Assembly (NCBI GenBank): GCA_017632155.1
Contig: JAGBRZ010000215.1
Location: forward strand, 9,935 to 73,934
DNA: 64,000 bases
Reading direction: 5' to 3'
Source: Clostridia bacterium
Lineage (GTDB): Bacteria; Bacillota_A; Clostridia; Oscillospirales; CAG-272
In this document: piece by piece, positions 41,273-48,603 of the stretch
Numbering within the stretch: the first letter of the stretch is position 1
How the letters are laid out: every line of letters begins with the position of its first letter
Position numbers and translations under genes: made by a program
The notes under the pieces: model-generated
Databases searched by the model: none
What the model saw: the letters and a program-made list of their open reading frames with translations, nothing else
Told to the model about the DNA's origin: nothing

Positions 41273-42235
41273 ATGGGAGTAGTAGACAGAGCAGTTGCAT
41301 GGGCTGTGGCCGTGGCGGAAGACCCGGCGCACGGCTATTCTCAGGAACAGAATATACGATGGGGCAACCCCGATTTCGACTGTTCATCTTTCGTGATTTC
41401 AGCCTACCGCCACGCCGGTCTGCCGCTGAAAAGCACATATACCGAAACTATGCGGTCAGACTTTATGAACAACGGCTTTGCCGTGGCAATGGGCGTAAAC
41501 CTTGCGACCGGCGCAGGGCTGAGAAAGGGCGATGTCCTGCTGAACGAGAAGAACCACACCGCTCTCTGTATTGGTGACGGAAAGATAGTCCAAGCCAGCA
41601 GCAACGAGTTCGGCGGGATCGTCGGCGGACAGCCGGGAGACCAGACCGGGCGAGAGATTTACATTGGATGGTATTACTGCCCATCTTACGGGTGGGACTA
41701 CGTTCTCAGATATGTCCGTGACGATAAGGAGGAAACCCCGGAGATGCCCTACGAAGACGCAGTTGAAAACGAAGACTACTACATTGTGAAACAGTGGGAT
41801 ACCCTGTGGGATATTGCGGAACGCTTCCTTGGCGACGGCAATCTGTTTCCTCTCCTGCAGCAGATCAACGGCATGGGAAATTCCACGACCATTTACCCCG
41901 GCACGGTGATCCTGCTCCACCCGGAAGGACTTGAGCCGGAAACGCCGCCCAAAGAAGACAAGCCCACGCCCACTCCCCCACCCGAAGAGAGCGTCGGAGG
42001 GGCCGGGGCATACCAGATAGCACTCCAAGTGCTGAAAAAAGGCGACCGTGGCGCAGAGGTACGTCAGACGCAGAGACTCCTTATCGCCACCGGCTACGCT
42101 ATGCCTCAGTACGGCGCTGACGGTGACTTCGGAAGCGAAACCGAAACAGCCGTGAAGAAGTTCCAGGCGGACAACGGACTGGAACAGAACGGAACCGTTG
42201 ACAAGGCCACCATGAGCAAGCTCCTGGGGCTGTAA
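41273..42235 (+). CDS. Endolysin: NlpC/P60 + LysM + PG-binding
   Basis: In this 320-residue protein residues ~1-165 are an NlpC/P60 endopeptidase with C37 in DCSSF and H95 in NHTALCIGDG. Residues ~168-217 are a LysM (YYIVKQWDTLWDIAERFLGD). After a Pro/Thr linker, ~250-320 is a PG_binding_1 domain (LKKGDRGAEVRQTQRLL, GDFGSETETAVKKFQ). It cuts stem-peptide bonds in peptidoglycan at lysis after the holin acts. No signal peptide is seen, which fits holin-dependent release. AAGGAGG precedes the ATG. Confidence 0.93.
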   Translation: MGVVDRAVAWAVAVAEDPAHGYSQEQNIRWGNPDFDCSSFVISAYRHAGLPLKSTYTETMRSDFMNNGFAVAMGVNLATGAGLRKGDVLLNEKNHTALCIGDGKIVQASSNEFGGIVGGQPGDQTGREIYIGWYYCPSYGWDYVLRYVRDDKEETPEMPYEDAVENEDYYIVKQWDTLWDIAERFLGDGNLFPLLQQINGMGNSTTIYPGTVILLHPEGLEPETPPKEDKPTPTPPPEESVGGAGAYQIALQVLKKGDRGAEVRQTQRLLIATGYAMPQYGADGDFGSETETAVKKFQADNGLEQNGTVDKATMSKLLGL

Positions 42236-42256
42236 ATACAAAAGGAGAGATAAACA

Positions 42257-42538
42257 ATGGCATACGAAATCAAATCTATTGCCTACCCTGCGGTGAAGCC
42301 CATCATGGAGATTGAGGCGGACAGCCTTGATGACATTGCTTCTCTGGAGGGCATGGCCGAAGGAAGCACCTGCAAGGTCAGCACTACCACCTATGTGTAT
42401 GATGAGGTCAACGGATGGGCAGAAGCCGGAAGCCAGGGGCAGGAACTGCCTGCGTTCCCCACGGAGAACGGCAACTACCATCTGAAATGCGCCGTTACTG
42501 CCGATGGCGCGGCTCTGAGTTGGGTAGCCCTCACCTGA
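42257..42538 (+). CDS. Small late protein, head-fibre-like
   Basis: The 93-residue protein has YPAVKPIMEIEADSLDDIASLEGMA at the N-terminus and a Gly/Asn-rich strand region (ENGNYHLKCAVTADGAALSW). It is the last late gene. The ENGxYxLK pattern occurs in several phage fibre or head-fibre proteins. AAAGGAGAG precedes the ATG. Confidence 0.55.
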   Translation: MAYEIKSIAYPAVKPIMEIEADSLDDIASLEGMAEGSTCKVSTTTYVYDEVNGWAEAGSQGQELPAFPTENGNYHLKCAVTADGAALSWVALT

Positions 42539-42578
42539 CAGAGATTAGCACAGGCTAACCAATAGGCAAAAAGAAAGA

Positions 42579-42616
42579 ACGCCCCCACGGAGCCGTAGAA
42601 AGCTCTGTGAGGGCGT
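42579..42616. terminator. Bidirectional terminator between late and leftward units
   Basis: ACGCCCCCACGGAGC (42579-42593) pairs with GCTCTGTGAGGGCGT (42602-42616) with few mismatches. It lies between convergent genes, the last late gene (+) and the cysteine desulfurase (-), with A/T-rich flanks on both sides. Confidence 0.85.
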
Positions 42617-42624
42617 ATCTATTA

Positions 42625-43662
42625 TTATAAGGTGTGTGCCCGGTTAAGGGCGCGAACCCGCGCCACGCACAGCCGCAGCGTCTCTGCGACGAAATCAAAC
42701 TCTTCCCGCGTGGTTTCCGGGCAGAAGGAAAGACGGATGGTGGACAAAGCCTGCTCTCTGGTCAGACCAGAGGCAAGGAGCGTTCGGGATGGCTCGTCCT
42801 GATCGGCGGTGCAGGCGGAACCAGCGGACGCATACACGCCGTTTACGTCCAGCATGGTCAGAAGCTCTCTTGCGTTCACTCCGTCAAAGCGGACGGAGAG
42901 GATATTGGCGAGATGCAGGAAGGATTCTTTGCCAACGGTGAAATGTGCGCCGGGAATCTCCATTATTCTGTCCATCAGCAGGGAACACTGTTCAGCAAGA
43001 TACGCATTCGCCGTGTCCATGTGTTCCGTGCGGTATTTCAGCGCCTCGGCCATTGCCACGGCGAGAGCCACAGGCGGAGTGCCGGGGAAGGTATCATCAT
43101 CCTTTACTCCCCCACGGACATAGAGGAAGCCGATACCTGGGTAGCCACCGAATTTATGAGCGCCTGCGGCAAGCGACTGGACGCCAAGATTCTGGACATC
43201 GACCGTGATCTGCCCTACGGCGGCGGTGGCGTCGGTGAAAACGGCGTAATCCCGTGACAATTCACGCACTTTGCCGCGGTAGATCTCGCCGGTCTCGTTG
43301 TTGGCGAGCATATGAGCGTAGGCATTGTCCGTTACATTCCCATAGCACATCTGAAAGTGGGCGGTATCTGTAACAGCCTTGTGCTCATACGCTGAACAGA
43401 ACGCCACGCCAAAAGTGCTTATGGCAAAGGTACACGCAGCGGTGGCAGATGGAGTGAACGCGATCTCGGACGGCTCGGCGTTGATGCAGTGCGCTATAAT
43501 CTCGCGGGCTTCTTCCAGCTTCTTCCTTGCGTCTCGCCCCGCCGTGTGGACACTGTTGGGATTACCCCATCCCTCGGCATACGCCTTGGACATGACATCC
43601 CACGCAATCTTGAGGACGGGCGCAGACGCTGCGCAATCAGCGTAGACTTCACAGTCACGCAT
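42625..43662 (-). CDS. Cysteine desulfurase (NifS/IscS-like)
   Basis: This 345-residue PLP enzyme has the class V aminotransferase/desulfurase motifs: H94 in EHKA, NNETGE (~121-126), D144 in TDATAAVGQ, PLP-binding K170 in GAHKFGGYPGIGFLY and catalytic C284 in SAGSAC. The usual GGGxExGxRxGT loop is shortened to FPGTPP (~192). It should take sulfur from cysteine as a persulfide. No scaffold, thiolase or Dnd partner is visible in the window. It may feed host or phage tRNA or DNA thiolation, or Fe-S assembly. ATG 43662 behind AAAGGAG is chosen. Confidence 0.88.
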   Translation of the reverse strand: MRDCEVYADCAASAPVLKIAWDVMSKAYAEGWGNPNSVHTAGRDARKKLEEAREIIAHCINAEPSEIAFTPSATAACTFAISTFGVAFCSAYEHKAVTDTAHFQMCYGNVTDNAYAHMLANNETGEIYRGKVRELSRDYAVFTDATAAVGQITVDVQNLGVQSLAAGAHKFGGYPGIGFLYVRGGVKDDDTFPGTPPVALAVAMAEALKYRTEHMDTANAYLAEQCSLLMDRIMEIPGAHFTVGKESFLHLANILSVRFDGVNARELLTMLDVNGVYASAGSACTADQDEPSRTLLASGLTREQALSTIRLSFCPETTREEFDFVAETLRLCVARVRALNRAHTL

Positions 43663-43927
43663 TGGCAATTTTCTCCTTTCGTCTTAAAGTATGCAGCGTA
43701 TGGATATTCGCATATACCGTTTCTTCCCGGTAGCATCCGCAGGAAGTGGTACGCCCTGAGACAAGGTTCGTGCCGGTGACTACGACCTCGGCCCCACAGT
43801 CACACTTGCAGAGCCACCGGGTTTTAATCTGCCCTCCGGGGGATCGGTACGCCATGTGAGCCGGGGCACGGCAGAGAACCGTGAGCCTGCCATATCTCAT
43901 GCCGGTGCGGTCAATCAGTCTGCCCAT
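43655..43927 (-). CDS. AP2-like zinc protein
   Basis: The 90-residue protein has IDRTGMRYGRLTVL at the N-terminus and TRWLCKCDCGAEVVV, GRTTSCGC later. This is the common phage family with an AP2/homing-endonuclease-like beta-sheet and a CxCxC...CxC zinc cluster. It probably binds DNA. ATG 43927 is preceded by GGAGG, and its 3' end overlaps the desulfurase start, so the two are coupled. Confidence 0.75.
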   Translation of the reverse strand: MGRLIDRTGMRYGRLTVLCRAPAHMAYRSPGGQIKTRWLCKCDCGAEVVVTGTNLVSGRTTSCGCYREETVYANIHTLHTLRRKEKIANA

Positions 43928-44202
43928 CAGGTTTCCTCCCGCATCTCCCCATTGGAGCAAAAGTCCGTGGGATCGGTAGGTTTGCACCAATAGCGGCATT
44001 CAAACTCAGGAACGCCTTGCGGAAGGTATCCGCTTGGGCTTACATTGCACTGGAAACGCTTGCAGTCGCAGCACCGCACAATCGGCTCGGCGTCGATAAC
44101 CGGCTGGGCGTCCACGATGTCATCGAAAAGTGTGCGCTGCATATCCTCGTTCCCCCACCATGCGTAGTGGGCTTTCAGTTTCTTGGGGTCTATCAGGAGC
44201 AT
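43927..44202 (-). CDS. Cys-rich small protein
   Basis: The 91-residue protein has an N-terminal DPKKLKAHYAWWGNEDMQRT segment and a Cys-rich half (CCDCKRF, CNV, CRYWC, FCSNGE). It belongs to the type of small phage proteins ending in a (D)FCS-G motif, several of which occur here (also 50057). Zinc binding is likely; the function is unknown. Confidence 0.6.
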   Translation of the reverse strand: MLLIDPKKLKAHYAWWGNEDMQRTLFDDIVDAQPVIDAEPIVRCCDCKRFQCNVSPSGYLPQGVPEFECRYWCKPTDPTDFCSNGEMREET

Positions 44203-44363
44203 GAGCGTTCCTCCCTCCTTTTGGCATACCGTTTCTTTCGATCTTCTTCATCCTTGATAAAGCATCCGTCGCAGTTGCGCTTCTCATAGTCCGGGCACGG
44301 TATGTGACCGGGATTCCACTTCGGGTCGCGGGGAATTATCTCGCAGTAGTAATTATGTGCCAT
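44193..44363 (-). CDS. Small Cys-containing protein
   Basis: The 56-residue protein starts at ATG 44363 behind GGAGG. It has CEIIP, CPDYEKRNCDGC and a strongly basic end (KKRYAKRREER). Likely a single zinc site. The function is unknown. Confidence 0.55.
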   Translation of the reverse strand: MAHNYYCEIIPRDPKWNPGHIPCPDYEKRNCDGCFIKDEEDRKKRYAKRREERSCS

Positions 44364-44745
44364 CTTCCGCCTCCGTTGGGCTATAAAATAGATCCGCAAT
44401 GTTGATTTCCTCTCTTGCGAGACACGATTCTTTAATAAAGGTTGTCTCAAGGGGATATTCTACATATTCTGTGGCGAGATACCTCGTAAAAACAAAGCCG
44501 TTTTCTATCAGATCCAGCGCATCTTCAAGGCTATACCAATGGGTCAGGTCTTCCTTTTTCGAGCAGGAAGAAAACCAATGCCTCTCGTCTTTCCGATACC
44601 GTTCGTCATAGTCCATCGGTAAGTCTTTTGTTTTACACTCCGGCAGTTTCCCAATACCCCACACAAAATCACCCGCTGCGCTATACCAGAGCCCGTTTTC
44701 TGGCGTTCGGCTTTCTAACCGGTAGAGCCATTTGGGGCTACTCAT
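44353..44745 (-). CDS. Hypothetical protein
   Basis: The 130-residue protein starts at ATG 44745 behind GTGGAGG. It is Trp/Tyr-rich and acidic with PKWLYRLESRTPENGLWYSA near the start. Such sequences are found in Clostridia phage accessory regions. Not recognised functionally. It overlaps both neighbours by a few bases. Confidence 0.55.
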   Translation of the reverse strand: MSSPKWLYRLESRTPENGLWYSAAGDFVWGIGKLPECKTKDLPMDYDERYRKDERHWFSSCSKKEDLTHWYSLEDALDLIENGFVFTRYLATEYVEYPLETTFIKESCLAREEINIADLFYSPTEAEDGT

Positions 44746-44891
44746 TCGTCTACCTCCACTGGGCTTACCGTCCATGCCCAAGACCCGCCGGACATAGCGG
44801 CATCGGACGCAATCTGAAATGCTTCCTCTTCGCTGTCGGCCTCAATGTCATCGTATTCACATTCGAGGCATACCCATACTTTGTAAGTCAT
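44742..44891 (-). CDS. Small acidic protein
   Basis: The 49-residue protein starts at ATG 44891 behind GGAGG, with a VWVCLECEYDDIEADSEEEA pattern predicting a strand and helix. The EADSEEEAFQIA signature is shared by a family of tiny phage proteins (compare 56511) of unknown role. Confidence 0.55.
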   Translation of the reverse strand: MTYKVWVCLECEYDDIEADSEEEAFQIASDAAMSGGSWAWTVSPVEVDE

Positions 44892-44924
44892 TGTGAAACC
44901 TCCCACGACAACTCTTGCCCACAC

Positions 44925-45182
44925 TTACTGCAATAATTGTCGCCCTTTAAATAAAACTTTTTTTCCGCACTTTGGGCATTCATACCAGTCCTCTACGCAC
45001 GGCTGTGCGCTGTATCCCTCTTCCCCCTCGCAAAAAATGCAGAAGCTATAAAAGCACCTCCGGCAGCGTGGGCCGTTGTGGTATCCAAACTCTGACGCAA
45101 ATTCGTCAATGTTCCCGTCTTTGTCTCTAAGCCAATCATGCTCCGGGTATTCAACATGGTGGTGATACACGAGTTTTTTCAT
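44925..45182 (-). CDS. Double zinc-ribbon small protein
   Basis: The 85-residue protein has two Cys clusters: CRRCFYSFCIFC (~43-54) and YECPKCGKKVLFKG (~71-84). The second is a classic zinc ribbon. ATG 45182 follows GGAGGGGA. A nucleic-acid or protein-binding role is possible; nothing specific is known. Confidence 0.6.
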   Translation of the reverse strand: MKKLVYHHHVEYPEHDWLRDKDGNIDEFASEFGYHNGPRCRRCFYSFCIFCEGEEGYSAQPCVEDWYECPKCGKKVLFKGRQLLQ

Positions 45183-45526
45183 TTCCCCTCCGCCTTGGCT
45201 TTCAGCCAATCCTCTATGTTGTCGCTCGGTTGATCGTTGCAGCACTTATACAGCGGGCAACTCTGACGGCACAGCTCGGCGGGCATCTTGTTTTCGCAGT
45301 GGTCGAGGATCTTTGCAAACCACGAGGCCATTTCTCTCGGTGTCATAGAAACAAGGCGGTCATAGTTCGTCCAGACAGGTGTTGACCTGGTACGGTCATC
45401 CTCCGGGAGCTTTTCGGCGTGGGCGGAAACCGCAAAGCATGAGTTGTAAATCTTTCGCTTCCATGCAGGCCACGTTCTGATTATGTTGTCCCTGATGCGC
45501 TTGTAAATCTCAGAGTGCATATTCAT
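45179..45526 (-). CDS. TNYDRL-family Cys protein
   Basis: The 115-residue protein contains TNYDRLVSMTPREMASWFAK, then Cys residues in CRQSCPLYKCC and a DWLKAKAEGK end. The same NYDRL/NADRI - TP/TDEELA - C-rich - WLKxPA plan recurs at 46321 and 47127, so these are paralogues. The family is common in Clostridia phages, with no known function; zinc binding is likely. Confidence 0.6.
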   Translation of the reverse strand: MNMHSEIYKRIRDNIIRTWPAWKRKIYNSCFAVSAHAEKLPEDDRTRSTPVWTNYDRLVSMTPREMASWFAKILDHCENKMPAELCRQSCPLYKCCNDQPSDNIEDWLKAKAEGK

Positions 45527-45711
45527 CCCTCTCCCTCCTTATCTTCCGTGCTTTTCTCCCAACATTCAAGGCTGTTCAGCTTCCTTCGAGTGGCAAAATC
45601 TGTTATAAGGTTGTGTTTTTCGCAAACAGCTCTACCCAAGTCCCAATAACCATTGTCTGCTTTGATAGGCTCATAGGCGACTTTAAATGCGGGACAGTCA
45701 ATACACTTCAT
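45523..45711 (-). CDS. Small Cys-containing protein
   Basis: The 62-residue protein begins MKCIDCPAFK and carries further Cys at ~30 and ~50 (AVCEKH, LECWEKS), ending in acidic EDKEGEG. The stop overlaps the next ATG. One zinc site is likely; the function is unknown. Confidence 0.55.
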   Translation of the reverse strand: MKCIDCPAFKVAYEPIKADNGYWDLGRAVCEKHNLITDFATRRKLNSLECWEKSTEDKEGEG

Positions 45712-45723
45712 GTCTGTTCCACC

Positions 45724-46089
45724 TTATTTCAGGCTTTTAATTGCTTCTACGACGTAATCCGCCGCAGACTTGATTGTCTCCAGCGTCCATTCCGCATTTT
45801 CCACGGTAGCGTACCGGGCGACCTGCATCTCAATCAGCGTTTCTTTGCTCGGAATAACGATGTTGACAATGGCGACAAACACAAGGGCAAAAAGAAATTT
45901 TTTGAACGCTTTAAAAAACTTTTGTGTATCCTCGTCATCCATACCGTAGTCGCCAAGACAACCTAAGAAAAATGCGAATAGCACAATCGTCGCAATGCCC
46001 AAAAGGATAAGAGCAACGAAGATTAGTGTCCTTATTTCTCTGACGAGATGGAGAAGGTAAAACCATGAAGGGTGTATAATATAAGTCAT
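45724..46089 (-). CDS. Membrane protein
   Basis: The 121-residue protein has two hydrophobic segments (~22-45, LIFVALILLGIATIVLFAFF, and ~65-82, FLFALVFVAIVNIVI) joined by an acidic loop, and a helical C-terminus. Two small membrane genes in a row (see 46121) suggest a membrane-acting accessory function such as exclusion, but this is only a guess. Confidence 0.6.
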   Translation of the reverse strand: MTYIIHPSWFYLLHLVREIRTLIFVALILLGIATIVLFAFFLGCLGDYGMDDEDTQKFFKAFKKFLFALVFVAIVNIVIPSKETLIEMQVARYATVENAEWTLETIKSAADYVVEAIKSLK

Positions 46090-46120
46090 TTTTATTCCTC
46101 CTTATCTGCAGGTACTATTA

Positions 46121-46318
46121 TTATCTCCTCCATTCTTTGAATGATTGCTTTATTTCTTTTTCCGCTGAAACTTTCTGATACACATAGAGAACGAGAAGCC
46201 CGACATAGATGACAAACCCGATGATTTCAGGCAGCAAGACAAGCCACCAAGACCAGCCAATCTTGCCGAGCAACTTCAACACGACAAACACAATCGTTAA
46301 TACTTCAGTAAGTCCCAT
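46121..46318 (-). CDS. Small membrane protein
   Basis: The 65-residue protein has a first hydrophobic helix (~5-18), a Trp-rich turn and a second span (~25-47, LVLLPEIIGFVIYVGLLVLY), then a charged tail. It lies between the membrane gene 45724 and a TNYDRL paralogue. Unknown function. Confidence 0.55.
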   Translation of the reverse strand: MGLTEVLTIVFVVLKLLGKIGWSWWLVLLPEIIGFVIYVGLLVLYVYQKVSAEKEIKQSFKEWRR

Positions 46319-46320
46319 GG

Positions 46321-46554
46321 TTATTTTCCCTCCTTATCTGCAGGGGCTTTGAGCCAGTCAAGCCAGCATTTGCAGCAGTCCAAATTCCCATCATACTTTT
46401 CATATTCGCGACAATTGACAAGCGGGTAATTCGGTGGGCAGTCACTTGCCATTATTTCTGCCAGTTCCTCCGGTGTCTTGGAGATAAGTCGGTCATAGTT
46501 GGTCTGTGGCTTACGCTCTTTCGGATAGTCAAGATACGGCGGGTAATCCTTCAT
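46321..46554 (-). CDS. TNYDRL-family Cys protein (paralogue)
   Basis: The 77-residue protein starts at ATG 46554 behind GAGGGAGAGG. It contains QTNYDRLISKTPEELAEIMA, three to four Cys and CWLDWLKAPADKEGK. It is clearly related to 47127 and 45179. Unknown role. Confidence 0.6.
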   Translation of the reverse strand: MKDYPPYLDYPKERKPQTNYDRLISKTPEELAEIMASDCPPNYPLVNCREYEKYDGNLDCCKCWLDWLKAPADKEGK

Positions 46555-46757
46555 TCCTCTCCCTCCTCTGCCATTCTTAGCACAGATAGAAGTGCTTTGT
46601 ACTCCTCTGACATTTCGTACTGCTTGCACTTCAAAAACTCTTGTCTGCCGTCCCATACCGTCACAACGCTATGGCTTGAGAGAGTGATCTTCTTCGCTGT
46701 ACAGCGATTCGTGTCGCTGTGGTATTTACACTCAAGCGCCGCGCAGTATACGCTCAT
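46551..46757 (-). CDS. DUF1540-like Cys protein
   Basis: The 68-residue protein begins SVYCAALECKYHSDTNRCTA, a CxxxxCxx...C pattern similar to DUF1540 metal-binding peptides, then a strand and an acidic helix. It overlaps the next gene by 4 bases. Function unknown. Confidence 0.6.
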   Translation of the reverse strand: MSVYCAALECKYHSDTNRCTAKKITLSSHSVVTVWDGRQEFLKCKQYEMSEEYKALLSVLRMAEEGEE

Positions 46758-46761
46758 TTCG

Positions 46762-47130
46762 TCACCACCTCATCCAAAGATGTTCCAGCGGGATCTCGTT
46801 CCACGACCAATCGCCGCTCACAATCTCTCCGATTTTCTGCACAACGGAATCCAGACATTCTTTTGCCGACGAAACCGTACCCCACCCATTTACGGCGTTG
46901 TACTTCCTGTACTTCTGTGGGTGTAGCGTAAGCTCTTCCTGCCCGTGTCTGATCTTCGGAAAGACATCTGCGCAGTTGTACCACTCGCCCTGCTTATAGT
47001 CCCAGCCCATACAGGCAACGAACATATCACGCAGATTGTAGGTAGGCGACGAGTATTGCGGCTCGTCAATGACGGCTATATAACCGTTCATGCCCTCGAC
47101 CTTCACGCCAAAGCGAATGTCATAGCTCAT
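46762..47130 (-). CDS. Hypothetical protein
   Basis: The 122-residue protein is rich in Tyr and Trp, with SYDIRFGVKVEG and TYNLRDMFVACMGWDYKQGE. These residues recall a conserved Clostridia phage/plasmid accessory protein. No motif allows a function. Overlaps the upstream gene by 4 bases. Confidence 0.55.
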   Translation of the reverse strand: MSYDIRFGVKVEGMNGYIAVIDEPQYSSPTYNLRDMFVACMGWDYKQGEWYNCADVFPKIRHGQEELTLHPQKYRKYNAVNGWGTVSSAKECLDSVVQKIGEIVSGDWSWNEIPLEHLWMRW

Positions 47131-47528
47131 TCTTCTTCTACCTCCTTATCTGCCGGGCTTTTGAGCCAGTTGAGCCAACTTACTTTGCAAGCATCAACAC
47201 ATTCCATAACAGGGCAATGGTAGCAATCCGTGCGCTGTGACGCTATAAACTTCGCCAGCTCCTCGTCCGTCATCGCCCTGATGCGGTCGGCGTTGGTCTG
47301 CGGCTTTCCAAACTCGCATTCTCCGCATTCCGGCTGTGTAGGCTTACAAGGCTCACATTTATGTGTATATTCAAAGGTTAATACTTCTCCGGGAACCCCC
47401 GCTTTGTTCATTGTTGTGACTGTATACAACTCTGTATACAACTCTGTTTCTTTCTTCCCGTCGCAAAGAAGCAAATCGCAAAACTGACATCCGACAGGCC
47501 ATTTCTCGCAGTAGGTTTTAGGTTTCAT
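47127..47528 (-). CDS. TNYDRL-family Cys protein, long form
   Basis: The 133-residue protein has an N-terminal Cys-rich part (CEKWPVGCQFCDLLLC), a short internal repeat (ELYTELYT), a second Cys cluster (CEPC..CGEC) and the C-terminal family core (QTNADRIRAMTDEELAKFIA ... CPVMEC ... WLNWLKSPAD). It is the longest of the three paralogues. Likely several zinc sites; unknown role. Confidence 0.6.
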   Translation of the reverse strand: MKPKTYCEKWPVGCQFCDLLLCDGKKETELYTELYTVTTMNKAGVPGEVLTFEYTHKCEPCKPTQPECGECEFGKPQTNADRIRAMTDEELAKFIASQRTDCYHCPVMECVDACKVSWLNWLKSPADKEVEEE

Positions 47529-47529
47529 T

Positions 47530-47853
47530 TTATTCTCCCCGTTTAATATATTTGTCCGTCACCAACTCAATGCGGTTTTTCCATCCGTTCTTTGTCAGCT
47601 TCCAAGCTGGTATATCTCCCCAAAACATAATCTCGTCGCTATCAGGCAACCATGTGTTTGCCTTTATTTCAGATAGCCCACTTATATCGACGCGGAGGAT
47701 TTCAAGTCCCGGCTTGTACCATGACAAAGGCTTTTCGGAAAGATAAACGCAACACGTTGTCCTCGACCCCATAGACCGTCTCAGGCCGTTATGGATTATA
47801 TCTTCGACATATTGAGGCTTTGTTACGTGGAAGAGGTGCTTTTTTCGACGCAT
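47530..47853 (-). CDS. Small ADP-ribosyltransferase-like protein
   Basis: The 107-residue protein contains LFHVTKPQYVEDIIHNGLRR (H9, T11, GL ~23) and CVYLSEKP (~37-43). The H-x-T...I..GL...(V/I)YLS order is shared by Tpt1/DarT/ART-like NAD-binding folds. A Glu in NRIELVTD near the end could be catalytic. If active it could modify RNA, DNA or protein, but it may equally be a non-enzymatic relative. ATG 47853 lies 10 nt after AAAGGAG. Confidence 0.5.
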   Translation of the reverse strand: MRRKKHLFHVTKPQYVEDIIHNGLRRSMGSRTTCCVYLSEKPLSWYKPGLEILRVDISGLSEIKANTWLPDSDEIMFWGDIPAWKLTKNGWKNRIELVTDKYIKRGE

Positions 47854-47854
47854 T

Positions 47855-48208
47855 TTACACACTCTCCTTTGGCACAGAAATCTTAAACTGTCCGCCATAC
47901 CCCAGTGCGGCATTCATCTCATCCGAAAGACCGCACTCTTCGTAGGCTTTCTGCTCATCGCCTGTGTTGAGAAATATCCACAGGTGCATTTTTCTCGCAG
48001 CTTTCAGCAGCTCCTCTATGGCGTCGGCGGCGGCAAGCGCCATCCTCGTTTCGCACGGAGTATAGTCTGTCCAACCATCGTGTTCCTCAACATAGTCCTT
48101 GAACAGACATTCATCGCAGTGGCAGACAGTGACATCGCCAACACGTTCGCCAATGCTTGTATCCCAACAATCCCTGATGCACCGCACCAGCTCTGCATAA
48201 TCAGCCAT
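47855..48208 (-). CDS. Hypothetical protein with Cys pair
   Basis: The 117-residue protein has YAELVRCIRDCWD at the start, CHCDECLF (~29-36) and an Ala-rich helix AAADAIEELLKAA. DAIEEL-type helices follow Cys clusters in many small Clostridia phage proteins. Zinc binding is likely; the role is unknown. Confidence 0.55.
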   Translation of the reverse strand: MADYAELVRCIRDCWDTSIGERVGDVTVCHCDECLFKDYVEEHDGWTDYTPCETRMALAAADAIEELLKAARKMHLWIFLNTGDEQKAYEECGLSDEMNAALGYGGQFKISVPKESV

Positions 48209-48428
48209 TTGTTTCCTCCTTCGGCTGGTTGTAGCGAATTATTGCAGGATACTGTTCAAGTCTCGCGCAACAAAGCAATGAAGCATAAAGCATCCCCTGC
48301 ATGAACGCCATCCTGTCAGATGTAAACGCACAGTTGTTAAAATAATTGTCTGTTTCCTCGGATAAAAGGTTATTAAGAATTAGTTCTCCCATAGATTTTT
48401 GTTTGATGAAAACGACCTCTTCATCCAT
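48201..48428 (-). CDS. Hypothetical protein
   Basis: The 75-residue helical protein contains FIKQKSMGELILNNLL and DRMAFMQGMLYASLLCC. It overlaps both neighbours by 8 bases, so it is read from a polycistronic message. No family recognised. Confidence 0.5.
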   Translation of the reverse strand: MDEEVVFIKQKSMGELILNNLLSEETDNYFNNCAFTSDRMAFMQGMLYASLLCCARLEQYPAIIRYNQPKEETNG

Positions 48429-48603
48429 AATGTTTCTCCCACCATTCCTTCGCCGCTTCCGGCGTTTTGAATTTCATATCTCCCATCATGAGAGCCTGGG
48501 ATACCCACGGATCTCCGTAGGCGTAGCCGATGGGGACGATGGAGCCATCTTCTTTGGTTTCGTACTCGACATACATGGTCGGCCCATTGTTTTCTTCAGG
48601 CAT
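48421..48603 (-). CDS. Hypothetical small protein
   Basis: The 60-residue protein is acidic at the start (MPEENNGPT), then a strand pair (MYVEYETKEDGSIVPIGYAY) and a helix with KTPEAAKEWWEKHYG. Function unknown. Its start overlaps the ASCH gene stop by one base. Confidence 0.5.
   Translation of the reverse strand: MPEENNGPTMYVEYETKEDGSIVPIGYAYGDPWVSQALMMGDMKFKTPEAAKEWWEKHYG

Noticed and set aside
42541..42624. Small gene between the last late gene and the desulfurase
   Set aside because: The gap is filled by the bidirectional terminator; no start with a ribosome site.
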